Assembly: GCF_015326965.1 (NCBI RefSeq)
Contig: NZ_CP017659.1
Location: forward strand, 62,001-126,000
Length of the DNA: 64,000 nt
DNA from: Paenibacillus sp. JZ16
GTDB taxonomy: Bacteria > Bacillota > Bacilli > Paenibacillales > Paenibacillaceae
Direction of reading: 5' to 3'
Shown: positions 1 to 7,021 of the stretch, one piece after another
Position numbering within the stretch: the first letter of the stretch is position 1
Layout: each line of letters opens with the position of its first letter
Position numbers and translations under genes: made by a program
The notes under the pieces: model-generated
What the model was told of the DNA's origin: nothing
Database searches by the model: none
What the model saw: only the letters and a program-made list of their open reading frames with translations

Positions 1-1
1 A

Positions 2-931
2 ATCCCAGTGATCGGCGTGCTATTCAAAGGAACCAGCGAAGAAGCAGTTCATACCGCTATAAAGCAAGGGATTCTATCCGAACCGAACTTGAGCGTGACT
101 CACGATGGCGTGACTTTGAAGATAGCTAACCTTCTATACGATGGAACTCGGCTGTCCTTTATACTCGAACGCGAGGGAGTGGATTTACCGAGTACAGCTT
201 CTCCGTATATAAGCGAAGATGCTAAATTCATCGGTAATCCAGATAGCGAGTATATTAAGTCGAGGACAGTAGCTAAGAAGGATCAGGAAAAAGGCTATAT
301 TGAAACGCCGCGAATTCTGGTGGACGGACAAGAAGTAGTGATGGGCGAAGGGACATTTGGAGATTACCCGCAACAGGACAATGCCTACATCGTTGAGCTT
401 TCCAAGGATCTGAATCTGCCTGATCAATTCGAGCTGACCATTCAGGCCAACGTAACCCAAGTGAATGAAACCTTCGAGTTCAAGGTCCCTGTGAATGTCA
501 CTAATAAATCGGTTGTCGTGAAGCCGGACCAGGCTACAAAATCGGATGGACAATTCAGTTATACCGTGAAGCAATTGGATATTTCACCGGTATCGACCCG
601 CCTGGTTCTGGATAGTAAAGGCGAGGTGCCTGCTTCTGCAGAGCAAACAGGCGATTACAGCGCCAGCATGGTATATTACGAACTTGTGGATGATCAAGGG
701 AATGTGCTGAATCCTCGGATGTTTGGTTACTTTAACAGCAAGCCCAAGACTGAATATCATATCGACGAATTGTACAGTCCTGTAAACGGAACTCCGAAAT
801 CCATCACGATTAAACCGTTTACTCTGACCGTAAACAACAAGGATTGGAGCGTAGTTGGTCAAGGAAAGGACAGCATCGGAGATAAAACATATCTGACGGA
901 ACTGGAAATGACCATTCCGGTTCAACCGTAA
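2..931 (+). CDS. C-terminal part of a DUF4179/DUF5643-type protein (5' end outside window)
   Basis: The reading frame is open to the left edge of the window, so the GTG at 8 is not taken as the start and the gene is partial. The visible 309 codons hold beta-rich immunoglobulin-like segments (for example around residues 100-180 and 185-300) with no membrane segment and no catalytic motif. Proteins of this kind in Paenibacillus usually begin with a short cytoplasmic segment and one transmembrane helix followed by DUF4179 and DUF5643 domains, and are often encoded next to an ECF sigma factor as candidate anti-sigma or surface-sensing proteins. That role is family knowledge plus inference, because the upstream neighbour is not visible. 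The gene is closed by a strong terminator 19 bp downstream. Confidence 0.65.
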   Translation: MPVIGVLFKGTSEEAVHTAIKQGILSEPNLSVTHDGVTLKIANLLYDGTRLSFILEREGVDLPSTASPYISEDAKFIGNPDSEYIKSRTVAKKDQEKGYIETPRILVDGQEVVMGEGTFGDYPQQDNAYIVELSKDLNLPDQFELTIQANVTQVNETFEFKVPVNVTNKSVVVKPDQATKSDGQFSYTVKQLDISPVSTRLVLDSKGEVPASAEQTGDYSASMVYYELVDDQGNVLNPRMFGYFNSKPKTEYHIDELYSPVNGTPKSITIKPFTLTVNNKDWSVVGQGKDSIGDKTYLTELEMTIPVQP

Positions 932-949
932 CAACGAGCGTAAGTATAA

Positions 950-978
950 GAGAGGCCCGCATAAGCTGCGGGCCTCTC
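950..978. terminator. Bidirectional intrinsic terminator
   Basis: A perfect 11-bp stem (GAGAGGCCCGC at 950-960 with GCGGGCCTCTC at 968-978) around a 7-nt loop lies between two genes converging on it. The T-rich flank on the plus strand is modest (TCTCATTCTT). Confidence 0.8.
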
Positions 979-1000
979 TCTCATTCTTCATCATTCTGGC

Positions 1001-1620
1001 TTATGTTTCGGCTCGAAATGTTTTGCCTAACGGGGTGCCAAGGCCATAATAATGCCGGAAATTATATATGATCGGGCTCCATTTGGCAGGATCAATGTGA
1101 TGCTCATTCCACATGATGTTTCGATGGGCGTGTACATGGATCGCCTGTGTTTCGACAATGGCAAACATGGAAGAATAGTTAGGCATTGAATGTTTTTTAC
1201 TGCGGCCTCAATTTGAATGGGGCACTCCATGATGCGAGTAGGCTTTACCGCGACAGAATCCGCTGGAGTTAAACCGCTAATCGCGTATTTATCTTTTTCA
1301 TATGTAAAACCGTTCTTTGCCTTACCATCAGGAACCGGATATTTTCCTGTATGAGGGGCTAATTGTTCAACATTTTCCCATAAGGAAGGGTCTGGAAGGT
1401 TGATGACACATTCCGGATGCCTTTCCAAATTCTCCATCGCTTTACCGCCAAGTCCGATTCCTAAAACAATGTAATCTCCGAGCGCCCATGAAGAGGATAT
1501 GGGACTTATATTTACGGTATCGTCTTCATTTAGCGTATTGAGTAAAATTACCGGGGTTCCATAGTACAGAATTTTCGGTTTAATGATGTCCGAGTTGATC
1601 ATGCCTTTCATTTCCTTCAT
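1001..1620 (-). pseudogene. Flavin reductase family protein (FMN-binding split barrel), frameshifted
   Basis: The first about 140 residues (1620 down to about 1200) read as a flavin reductase-like split-barrel protein with the features NISPISSSWALGDY and CVINLP. The frame then runs into unrelated sequence, while the family-like C-terminus (HHIDPAKWSPIIYNFRHYYGLG) continues in another frame at 1001-1186. The break is at a run of six T on the plus strand (1193-1198). Adding one A on the coding strand joins the two parts smoothly as VKKHSMPNYSSMF. The start ATG at 1620 has a good GGGAGG site 8 nt upstream. It could be a true recent pseudogene, a slippage-variable gene, or a sequencing error. The divergent ArsR-like gene is its likely regulator. 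Confidence 0.8.
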
Positions 1621-1674
1621 AAAATGTTCCTCCCATTAACTGTTTTATCCCAAATCATTGTAAAATAGAAAAGG

Positions 1675-1690
1675 TTCGATGCTCATCGAA
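1675..1690. promoter_or_regulatory. Inverted repeat, candidate ArsR-family operator
   Basis: TTCGATG-CT-CATCGAA is a perfect 7-bp inverted repeat in the short divergent region between the flavin reductase and the regulator gene, 26 bp before the regulator start. Its position suits autoregulation and joint control; binding is inferred. Confidence 0.5.
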
Positions 1691-1716
1691 ATATGGATTA
1701 CATCGGAGGGATCGAG

Positions 1717-2406
1717 ATGAATGCGAATTCGAACATAGCACAAGTAGCCTCACTCGTAAGCGATGCTTCTAGAGCGGCTATTCTAACCGTCTTATTGGAT
1801 GGGCGATATCATCCGGCAAGCGAGCTGGCGTACATGGCAAACATCAAACCGCAAACGGCAAGCTTCCATTTATCGAAAATGGTAGCGGCGAATCTGGTCA
1901 CCGTTGAGCAGCAGGGAAGACATCGTTATTATGGGATACAGAATCAGGAGGTTGCCCAGATCATGGAGACACTTCTATCGATAACGCCTCCTGTCGAAAT
2001 AAGATCATTAAACCAAGCTGCGGAGAATGAAGCCTTACGTCAGGCAAGGACTTGCTACGATCATCTTGCGGGGAAATTGGGAATCCAATTGACGAATTCA
2101 CTGCTCAGCGCAGGGGTCCTATCCGAAGTGGAAGATCATTATACCGTTACAGAAAAAGGAGAGGACTTTTTCAAGGCATTTCAGGTCGATCTGGGCCGTG
2201 TTAAGCGCAAACGCCGCTCTTTCACACATCGATGCCTGGATTGGAGTGAAAGACGCCATCACCTAGCCGGGGCCTTGGGACATGCCCTGCTAGAAAGGTT
2301 GCTCGAGTTACATTGGATACAACGCGTTCCAAGCACAAGAGCCATAAAAATCACGCCAGAAGGCAAGAAGGGATTGCAGGAAATATTCCATATTGACGTG
2401 GAGTAG
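1717..2406 (+). CDS. ArsR-like winged-helix transcriptional regulator
   Basis: The N-terminal about 90 residues form an ArsR-type winged helix: SDASRAAILTVLLDGRYHPA, then a recognition helix region with IKPQTASFHLSKMVAANLV and a wing with RHRYYGI. The C-terminal about 130 residues are a helical extension common in the longer regulators of this group; no metal-binding CxC motif is seen, so metal sensing is unlikely. The start is set at 1717 because GGAGGG lies 7 nt upstream of that ATG; the in-frame ATG at 1693 has no ribosome binding site. The gene is divergent from a flavin reductase with only 96 bp between them, which suggests local control of an oxidative or xenobiotic response. Confidence 0.85.
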   Translation: MNANSNIAQVASLVSDASRAAILTVLLDGRYHPASELAYMANIKPQTASFHLSKMVAANLVTVEQQGRHRYYGIQNQEVAQIMETLLSITPPVEIRSLNQAAENEALRQARTCYDHLAGKLGIQLTNSLLSAGVLSEVEDHYTVTEKGEDFFKAFQVDLGRVKRKRRSFTHRCLDWSERRHHLAGALGHALLERLLELHWIQRVPSTRAIKITPEGKKGLQEIFHIDVE

Positions 2407-2460
2407 GAACGGGGCTACGGTATAGGACTAATGGTGAAGGTAGACGATGCAGATATACTT

Positions 2461-2516
2461 ATGGATGCAGAAATATGGATGCAGAAATATGGATGCAGAA
2501 AAATGAATGCAGAAAA
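2461..2516. repeat. 14-bp tandem repeat, four units
   Basis: Units at 2461, 2475, 2489 and 2503 share ATGGATGCAGAAAT with one or two substitutions in the last two. A diverged fifth copy (GATGCAGATAT) may precede them. The A-rich 3' part becomes the U-tract of the minus-strand terminator beside it. The unit length is not a multiple of three and no gene covers it. Confidence 0.9.
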
Positions 2517-2521
2517 ATAAA

Positions 2522-2566
2522 AAGGACTGCCCTCGCCTCATCGGAAGATGAAGAAAGGCAGTCCTT
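2522..2566 (-). terminator. Intrinsic terminator of the FMN reductase gene
   Basis: AAGGACTGCC (2522-2531) pairs with GGCAGTCCTT (2557-2566). On the minus strand the hairpin is followed by TTTTATTTTTC, so it terminates the gene ending at 2577. The long loop contains a smaller second hairpin. Confidence 0.8.
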
Positions 2567-2576
2567 GAATTAGAGA

Positions 2577-3116
2577 TTAGCGCAGTGTTTTTAAAGCTCC
2601 GCTCCATGCAAGCACTTGGTCAAGCATGCCATTCAGGTTGACGAGATGCAGATCAGCCGGTTTGAATACAGAGCCATTCTCGAAATCAGTGAATAACGAA
2701 AGCGCTGGGTGTACACGAACATCCGCTACGGACAATTCGCCCAGAATTCCACGCAGATGTTCGGCAGCACGAGCGCCGCCAACCGAACCGTAACTCACGA
2801 TACCTGCAGCTTTGTTGTTCCATGGCTCACGAGCAAAATCGAGTGCATTTTTCAAAGCCCCAGAAATACTGTGGTTGTATTCTTGTACGATGAATACAAA
2901 GCCGTCAAGACTGTTCAGCTTGTTGTTCCAAGCGGTAGCTTGCTCTGTAGCATCAGCTTCGCCCAAAAGCGGCAGCTTGTAATCAGCGATATCAACGATT
3001 TCGTAGTTTGCATCTCCGCGTTCATCAGCGATACGTTTAACCCATTCACCTACTTGCGGGCTTAAACGGCCTTGACGTGTGCTGCCTAGAATGATACCGA
3101 TATTCAATTTGGACAT
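2577..3116 (-). CDS. NADPH-dependent FMN reductase family protein
   Basis: A 179-residue flavodoxin-like protein of the NADPH-dependent FMN reductase family, the usual length for this family. The N-terminus carries the phosphate-binding loop GSTRQGR (residues 11-17), and the middle carries YNHSISGALKNALD (about 80-93) and GSVGGARAAEHL, both typical. It would reduce FMN, quinones or azo compounds with NAD(P)H in the cytoplasm; the actual substrate cannot be read from sequence. AGGAGG lies just upstream of the ATG. It is a single-gene unit with its own terminator. Confidence 0.88.
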   Translation of the reverse strand: MSKLNIGIILGSTRQGRLSPQVGEWVKRIADERGDANYEIVDIADYKLPLLGEADATEQATAWNNKLNSLDGFVFIVQEYNHSISGALKNALDFAREPWNNKAAGIVSYGSVGGARAAEHLRGILGELSVADVRVHPALSLFTDFENGSVFKPADLHLVNLNGMLDQVLAWSGALKTLR

Positions 3117-3431
3117 TGTTGTTACCTCCTGATTATTTGAAATTTATTTTTACCGTGATGTATTTGTTATTTTGCATGAGCTAATCATAATCTCAGGGGG
3201 TTAACTTTGTCAAGTAGCTTACAAAAAGTTTGTGAAAATTATTCCAATATTTTTTGTCCCATTACGGTCCCAATGCGCCTGGATATGTTCCTGACAACGG
3301 ACGGTGTTTTGTACCGCATAGACAGCAGTAATGTTATACTGATCATATGTCCTGAAACAATATTTCTGAAGCGGGATAAGCGGTAATTCAGCAACAAAAG
3401 TACATATACAGATTGGAGAGGTGAAGCAAGT
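3117..3431. other. Intergenic region between divergent genes
   Basis: It holds the ribosome binding sites of both flanking genes and presumably both promoters. TATACT at 3335-3340 is a possible -10 for the plus-strand acetyltransferase, but no good -35 is placed 17 bp upstream. I see no RNA structure or convincing small gene. Confidence 0.4.
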
Positions 3432-4604
3432 ATGGAACTTAGACAATTAAGATCCGACGAGTTTGAGATCAGCACCAAATTATCCGAATATGCCTTTCAA
3501 TATACGCTAACACCGGAGCAGCGAGAATCCAATCAAAAACATTTTAAACCTGAACGCTTCTGGGGGATATTTGATGGAGAAGAGCTGCAAGCGAAACTGA
3601 CCATCATCCCGCTGCAAGTTTATGTGCATGGAAACAAATTCGAAATGGGCGGTATTGCCGGTGTGGCAACATGGCCCGAGAACCGCAGACAGGGACATGT
3701 ATCCACCTTGCTCAAGCATGCATTGCAAGAGATGAAGAGCAAAGGCCAGACCCTTTCCTTCCTGCATCCGTTTTCGATCCCGTTCTATCGTAAATTTGGC
3801 TGGGAACTTTACGCGGAATACAAAAAGTACACCATTCCGGTATCTAAATTCCCGCGTAAGGTGGAAGTGCCTGGCCGCATTGTAAGAGGCGTAACCGATA
3901 TTCCAACACTGGACGGCATGTATCAAGCCTATGCCAGCCGCTATAACGGGACTCTTGTGCGTGATGAAGCATGGTGGACAAGATCCGTGCTGCAAGGCGA
4001 CAATCACAGCGTTGTTTATTATTCAGCGGAGGGAAAACCGACGGGCTACGCGTTATATGAACTCAAAGACAAAGATCTTGTGTGCGACGAATTTGTGTAC
4101 CTGAACGAAGAAGCACGAAGCGCACTCTGGACCTTTTTTGGAAACCATGATTCCAGGATTGAGCAGGTTACAATGACAATGGTACCTGGGGATGATCAGC
4201 TGCCATTCATGCTGCCGGATCCACGCGTTACCCAGGAAGTGGTCCCTTACTTCATGGCCCGAATCGTAGATTTGAAATCCTTTGTGGAGCAGTACGCTTT
4301 TGAGGCTCATCAGGAAGCCGTAATGACCTTAGAGGTGGAAGATTCCGCTGCGCCTTGGAATGCGGGCAGATGGAGGTTGTCCGTTAATCAAGAGGGGAAA
4401 GCGGAGCTGTCGGAGCTTCCGACCGATCAAGGGGAGCAGGCTGATCTGACCACCGATATTCAGACGTTGTCTGCTCTGTTTACGGGATATAAAAGACCAC
4501 AGGCGCTGCATGCCATTCACCGGCTATCTGGGAATCCAAAGGCTGTAAAACAACTGGAAACGATGATCCCCGCCGGTCAAACCTATCTCATGGATTTCTT
4601 TTGA
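3432..4604 (+). CDS. Eis-like GNAT family N-acetyltransferase
   Basis: 390 residues with the three-part layout of Eis-type enzymes: an N-terminal GNAT fold with the acetyl-CoA segment GVATWPENRRQGHVSTLL (about 78-95), a second GNAT-like region, and a C-terminal sterol-carrier-like domain (about 285-390) ending in a free aromatic carboxyl terminus (MDFF). In the family the terminal carboxylate acts in catalysis and these enzymes acetylate amines, including aminoglycosides in mycobacterial Eis; the substrate here is unknown. The ribosome binding site is GGAGAGGTG. A second acetyltransferase gene follows 17 bp later, so the two are probably co-transcribed. Confidence 0.88.
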   Translation: MELRQLRSDEFEISTKLSEYAFQYTLTPEQRESNQKHFKPERFWGIFDGEELQAKLTIIPLQVYVHGNKFEMGGIAGVATWPENRRQGHVSTLLKHALQEMKSKGQTLSFLHPFSIPFYRKFGWELYAEYKKYTIPVSKFPRKVEVPGRIVRGVTDIPTLDGMYQAYASRYNGTLVRDEAWWTRSVLQGDNHSVVYYSAEGKPTGYALYELKDKDLVCDEFVYLNEEARSALWTFFGNHDSRIEQVTMTMVPGDDQLPFMLPDPRVTQEVVPYFMARIVDLKSFVEQYAFEAHQEAVMTLEVEDSAAPWNAGRWRLSVNQEGKAELSELPTDQGEQADLTTDIQTLSALFTGYKRPQALHAIHRLSGNPKAVKQLETMIPAGQTYLMDFF

Positions 4605-4621
4605 GAAAGGGAGAAGACTAG

Positions 4622-5401
4622 GTGATTCGCAGACTTTTGCCTGAAGAACTGGGGCGTCTCTTGGAAACGATCAACAGAGAGCAGCATTTCTTATACTATT
4701 CCTATCTTACATTTCGGAAGAATCATGCCGTTCACTATGGGCAGTTCTCTGAACATGGAGAGCTGCTGGGTGTTGCGGCTTTCCTGAAGGGTCTTCCTTT
4801 CTACGCCTTTTCGGTTTATCCCCTTCAGACATCGTTTCGTTTTCGGTCCGTGCTGACCCGAATGATACAAGATTTGAAATTACCGGATGGGGCATTAGGG
4901 AGCTTTATCGTGAGTGAGGATGAATGGGAGGTTCTAAATCCTGAGATTGATGTGAAGAAACCTCCCGTTGGCATCCTTCTCATGAAGCATCGGCATCTTG
5001 AAGATTTGCCTGTAGGGGATAACGAGGTGTTTCGTTTAGGCCCATCGTACTTTGATATGATCGAGTCAAAAATGGCTGAGTTCCATTCAATGGCTTTTGC
5101 AAGGGAAGAGCTTCATCATCCGTTTTATGGGATTGTTCAGAATCAGGAGCTCATCGCTGTCGGCGGATACCATATTTATAGCGATGATTATGTGGAGCTT
5201 GGGAATATCGGCACGGATGCTGCGTGGAGGAGACAAGGGTACGGCAAAAAGGTGTGCGCGGAATTGACCCGTAAGGGGCGTGCCATCACTCCCCATGTGT
5301 ATCTGAATGTGCTGGAGGATAACCTAAGCGCGGTACGTTTATATCAGTCTCTGGGATATGTTACGGTGTGCAAACAGTACATCGTTGAATTCGGTCTATA
5401 G
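4622..5401 (+). CDS. GNAT family N-acetyltransferase
   Basis: 259 residues. The C-terminal half is a GNAT domain with the acetyl-CoA binding motif RRQGYGKKV (about 201-209) and the following NVLEDNLSAVRLYQSLGY segment typical of motif B. The N-terminal half resembles a degenerate second GNAT fold and may hold the substrate pocket. The start is GTG with GGGAGA upstream, 17 bp after the Eis-like gene, suggesting an operon. The substrate is not known. A strong terminator follows. Confidence 0.85.
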   Translation: MIRRLLPEELGRLLETINREQHFLYYSYLTFRKNHAVHYGQFSEHGELLGVAAFLKGLPFYAFSVYPLQTSFRFRSVLTRMIQDLKLPDGALGSFIVSEDEWEVLNPEIDVKKPPVGILLMKHRHLEDLPVGDNEVFRLGPSYFDMIESKMAEFHSMAFAREELHHPFYGIVQNQELIAVGGYHIYSDDYVELGNIGTDAAWRRQGYGKKVCAELTRKGRAITPHVYLNVLEDNLSAVRLYQSLGYVTVCKQYIVEFGL

Positions 5402-5419
5402 TTAGGAGCAAGGGGGAAA

Positions 5420-5441
5420 GAAGCCTGATTTATCAGGCTTC
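5420..5441. terminator. Intrinsic terminator between convergent genes
   Basis: GAAGCCTGA, loop TTTA, TCAGGCTTC, then TTTCGTTTTTTC on the plus strand. It closes the acetyltransferase operon and lies just past the end of the convergent DUF421 gene. Confidence 0.85.
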
Positions 5442-5469
5442 TTTCGTTTTTTCATCGGAGGGTACAGGT

Positions 5470-6162
5470 TCAGCCCTGAACCTCACGCTTGGAATAAACA
5501 TAAAGCTTCCCGTCATCTCCGTATTCCGCGTATGCGATATCTTCCAGGGAGTCAAAACCTTGTTCCCGAGCTTTCGCTTGGATCTCGCCCTGTTCAATGG
5601 GTTTGCCCAGCATCGATTCCTCGAGCAGCTTTCCCTTGTCAATAACCGTTACCGTAAAGGTGTCCGGCTTGGCTGCTACGCCCATATCCTGGGCTGTGGG
5701 CGGCTCGTACTCGGGTTTACGCATGACGGAAAGCGATCCGTCCGTTTCCAGTATGGCGTATTTGACTTCAGTTAACGAGAAAATGCTTTGCCGTCTCAGC
5801 ATGGATAACAGCTGTTTATATTCCATATCGTATTTGTTCAACAATTTTTGGTTGAGCTTTCCGTTATCGATCAGGAGTACCGCCCGGCCTTCCGTTAAAT
5901 ATCCGAACTTAACAAAGTGGGTGGTTGCCTTCTCGAAGAGGTAAGACATCGTTGTCCAAAGCGCAAGAGCGAATACCAAATGATATAGGTTTACCTTATC
6001 ATCATAGAGGCTTGCCCCGACGATTTCACTCAGAATTAGGGAGGACAAGAAGTCAAGCGGTGTAAGCTGGCTGATGGTTTTTCTCCCCGTAACAAATGTG
6101 ATGATCCATAACCCGAAAAAGCTGACGATTAGTTTAATCCCTATATCTATAAACATATCCAT
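5470..6162 (-). CDS. DUF421 membrane protein, YetF-like
   Basis: 230 residues with an N-terminal membrane part of about three helices (IKLIVSFFGLWIITFV, FLSSLILSEIVGASL, LVFALALWTTMSYLF) and a cytoplasmic C-terminal domain containing the family features GRKTISQLTPLDF and LRRQSIFSLTEVKYAILETD. These are the marks of DUF421 (YetF/YdfS type), a conserved family in spore formers with no established biochemical role. The start is placed at 6162 because AAGGAGGG lies 6 nt upstream of that ATG; a 23-codon in-frame extension to 6231 has no ribosome binding site. Confidence 0.88.
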   Translation of the reverse strand: MDMFIDIGIKLIVSFFGLWIITFVTGRKTISQLTPLDFLSSLILSEIVGASLYDDKVNLYHLVFALALWTTMSYLFEKATTHFVKFGYLTEGRAVLLIDNGKLNQKLLNKYDMEYKQLLSMLRRQSIFSLTEVKYAILETDGSLSVMRKPEYEPPTAQDMGVAAKPDTFTVTVIDKGKLLEESMLGKPIEQGEIQAKAREQGFDSLEDIAYAEYGDDGKLYVYSKREVQG

Positions 6163-6331
6163 GGACAACCCTCCTTCAGCGTTCATGTCATATGGTAAGA
6201 TATTAAACATTTTGGCTTCAAGGAGAAACAAGGGAGATTTAACCTCCCATTTCGAGGGTTGACGATTACTTGAGAATTTCCGAAAAGCTCTCCTTGATCC
6301 CCTAAAACTTTACTCTTTTTAAATCAACCAC

Positions 6332-6362
6332 TTGAAAACGACGCTACGTCATCTTGTAAGAT
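6332..6362 (+). promoter_or_regulatory. MerR-type promoter with 19-bp spacer and operator
   Basis: TTGAAA (6332-6337) and TAAGAT (6357-6362) are separated by 19 bp, the long spacing typical of MerR-activated promoters. The spacer carries the dyad CGACG-CTA-CGTCA. The same arrangement, with TGACG-TAG-CGTCA, occurs before the merR-like gene at 30352. Transcription would start near 6369 and reach the gene at 6424. Confidence 0.7.
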
Positions 6363-6423
6363 GTATGTTGTGATGAAAAATTACGATCTATGTCATAAAT
6401 ACATACAGAAGGAGATGGTCGGA

Positions 6424-6570
6424 ATGAACAAGGGAGATGTCATTATTTACGCTTGCGTCATCATTGGAGCGGGTATCGGTTTAGCGCTGGACAGCGCGTT
6501 TCCAGGAGTTCTGGTCGGTTTAGGCGTTGGATATTTGATTAAAATCTCATGGAACCATGAAGAAAAGTAA
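6424..6570 (+). CDS. Small membrane protein, 48 residues
   Basis: The start ATG at 6424 has GAAGGAG upstream. An in-frame ATG at 6361 overlaps the predicted -10 box and is rejected. The peptide has two short hydrophobic segments (VIIYACVIIGAGIGLALDSA and PGVLVGLGVGYLIKI) rich in glycine, joined by a turn, and a charged tail ending HEEK. I do not recognise the family. The promoter matches that of the distant merR operon at 30.3 kb, so it is probably part of the same response, perhaps membrane stress or efflux. Function unknown. Confidence 0.7.
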   Translation: MNKGDVIIYACVIIGAGIGLALDSAFPGVLVGLGVGYLIKISWNHEEK

Positions 6571-6654
6571 CCATGATAGAGATATTTACATAGGTTGTAT
6601 TAGAGGGGAGTGGAAGTTATCCAAATTAACATGGAGCTATCATTCGGATTGGGT

Positions 6655-6683
6655 TTGACAATTAGAAAAAACTGACTTATAGT
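6655..6683 (+). promoter_or_regulatory. SigA-type promoter of the thrS leader
   Basis: TTGACA (6655-6660), 17-bp spacer, TATAGT (6678-6683): a near-consensus housekeeping promoter directly ahead of the T-box leader. Confidence 0.85.
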
Positions 6684-6689
6684 ACTTTA

Positions 6690-6990
6690 CTATCAGCAAC
6701 GATCAAAGACATGATTCTTGAAACGACCTGCCCAGAGAGGGAAGTGATTGGTGAAAGCTTCCTCCGTGATTGCTTCTTGAATTACCCCTTTGTAGCTGTG
6801 TTTTTGAACCCTAATCGGTCGTTCGACTATCGAGATATGGAACTAGAAAACACCGAATCATCCCCGTTACCGGATGTCTGAATGAGGATCCGATGAGCAT
6901 GCTGCGATTTAGCCGCTGTAAGTCTGGATCAAATTAGGGTGGAACCACGAGCTGAACGCACTCGTCCCTTCGGGATCGAGTGCTTTTTTG
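6690..6990 (+). ncRNA. T-box leader riboswitch, threonine-specific
   Basis: The leader of thrS has a conserved T-box AGGGTGGAACCACG (6936-6949) and a terminator hairpin (GCACTCG at 6958-6964, GGGATCGAGTGC at 6972-6983) with six T. The T-box base after TGG is A, which fits a tRNA ending in UCCA, as expected for tRNA-Thr. A likely specifier ACC at 6784-6786 lies in the GAATTACCCC loop region. Uncharged tRNA-Thr would stabilise the antiterminator and allow synthetase expression. Exact stem I boundaries were not folded. Confidence 0.9.
6958..6989 (+). terminator. Terminator element of the T-box leader
   Basis: The stem GCACTCG...CGAGTGC with an inner TCCC/GGGA pairing and TTCG-type loop is followed by TTTTTT at 6984-6989. 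It competes with the T-box antiterminator. Confidence 0.85.
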
Positions 6991-7021
6991 CGTTCAATCT
7001 AAATTTGATGGAGGGATAACA

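Noticed and set aside
3219..3446. 75-codon minus-strand frame in the gap before the Eis-like gene
   Set aside because: No ribosome binding site, no recognisable motif, and it overlaps the start signals of the plus-strand gene.
6361..6423. Earlier in-frame ATG for the 48-residue membrane protein
   Set aside because: That ATG overlaps the predicted -10 element and would precede the transcript start.
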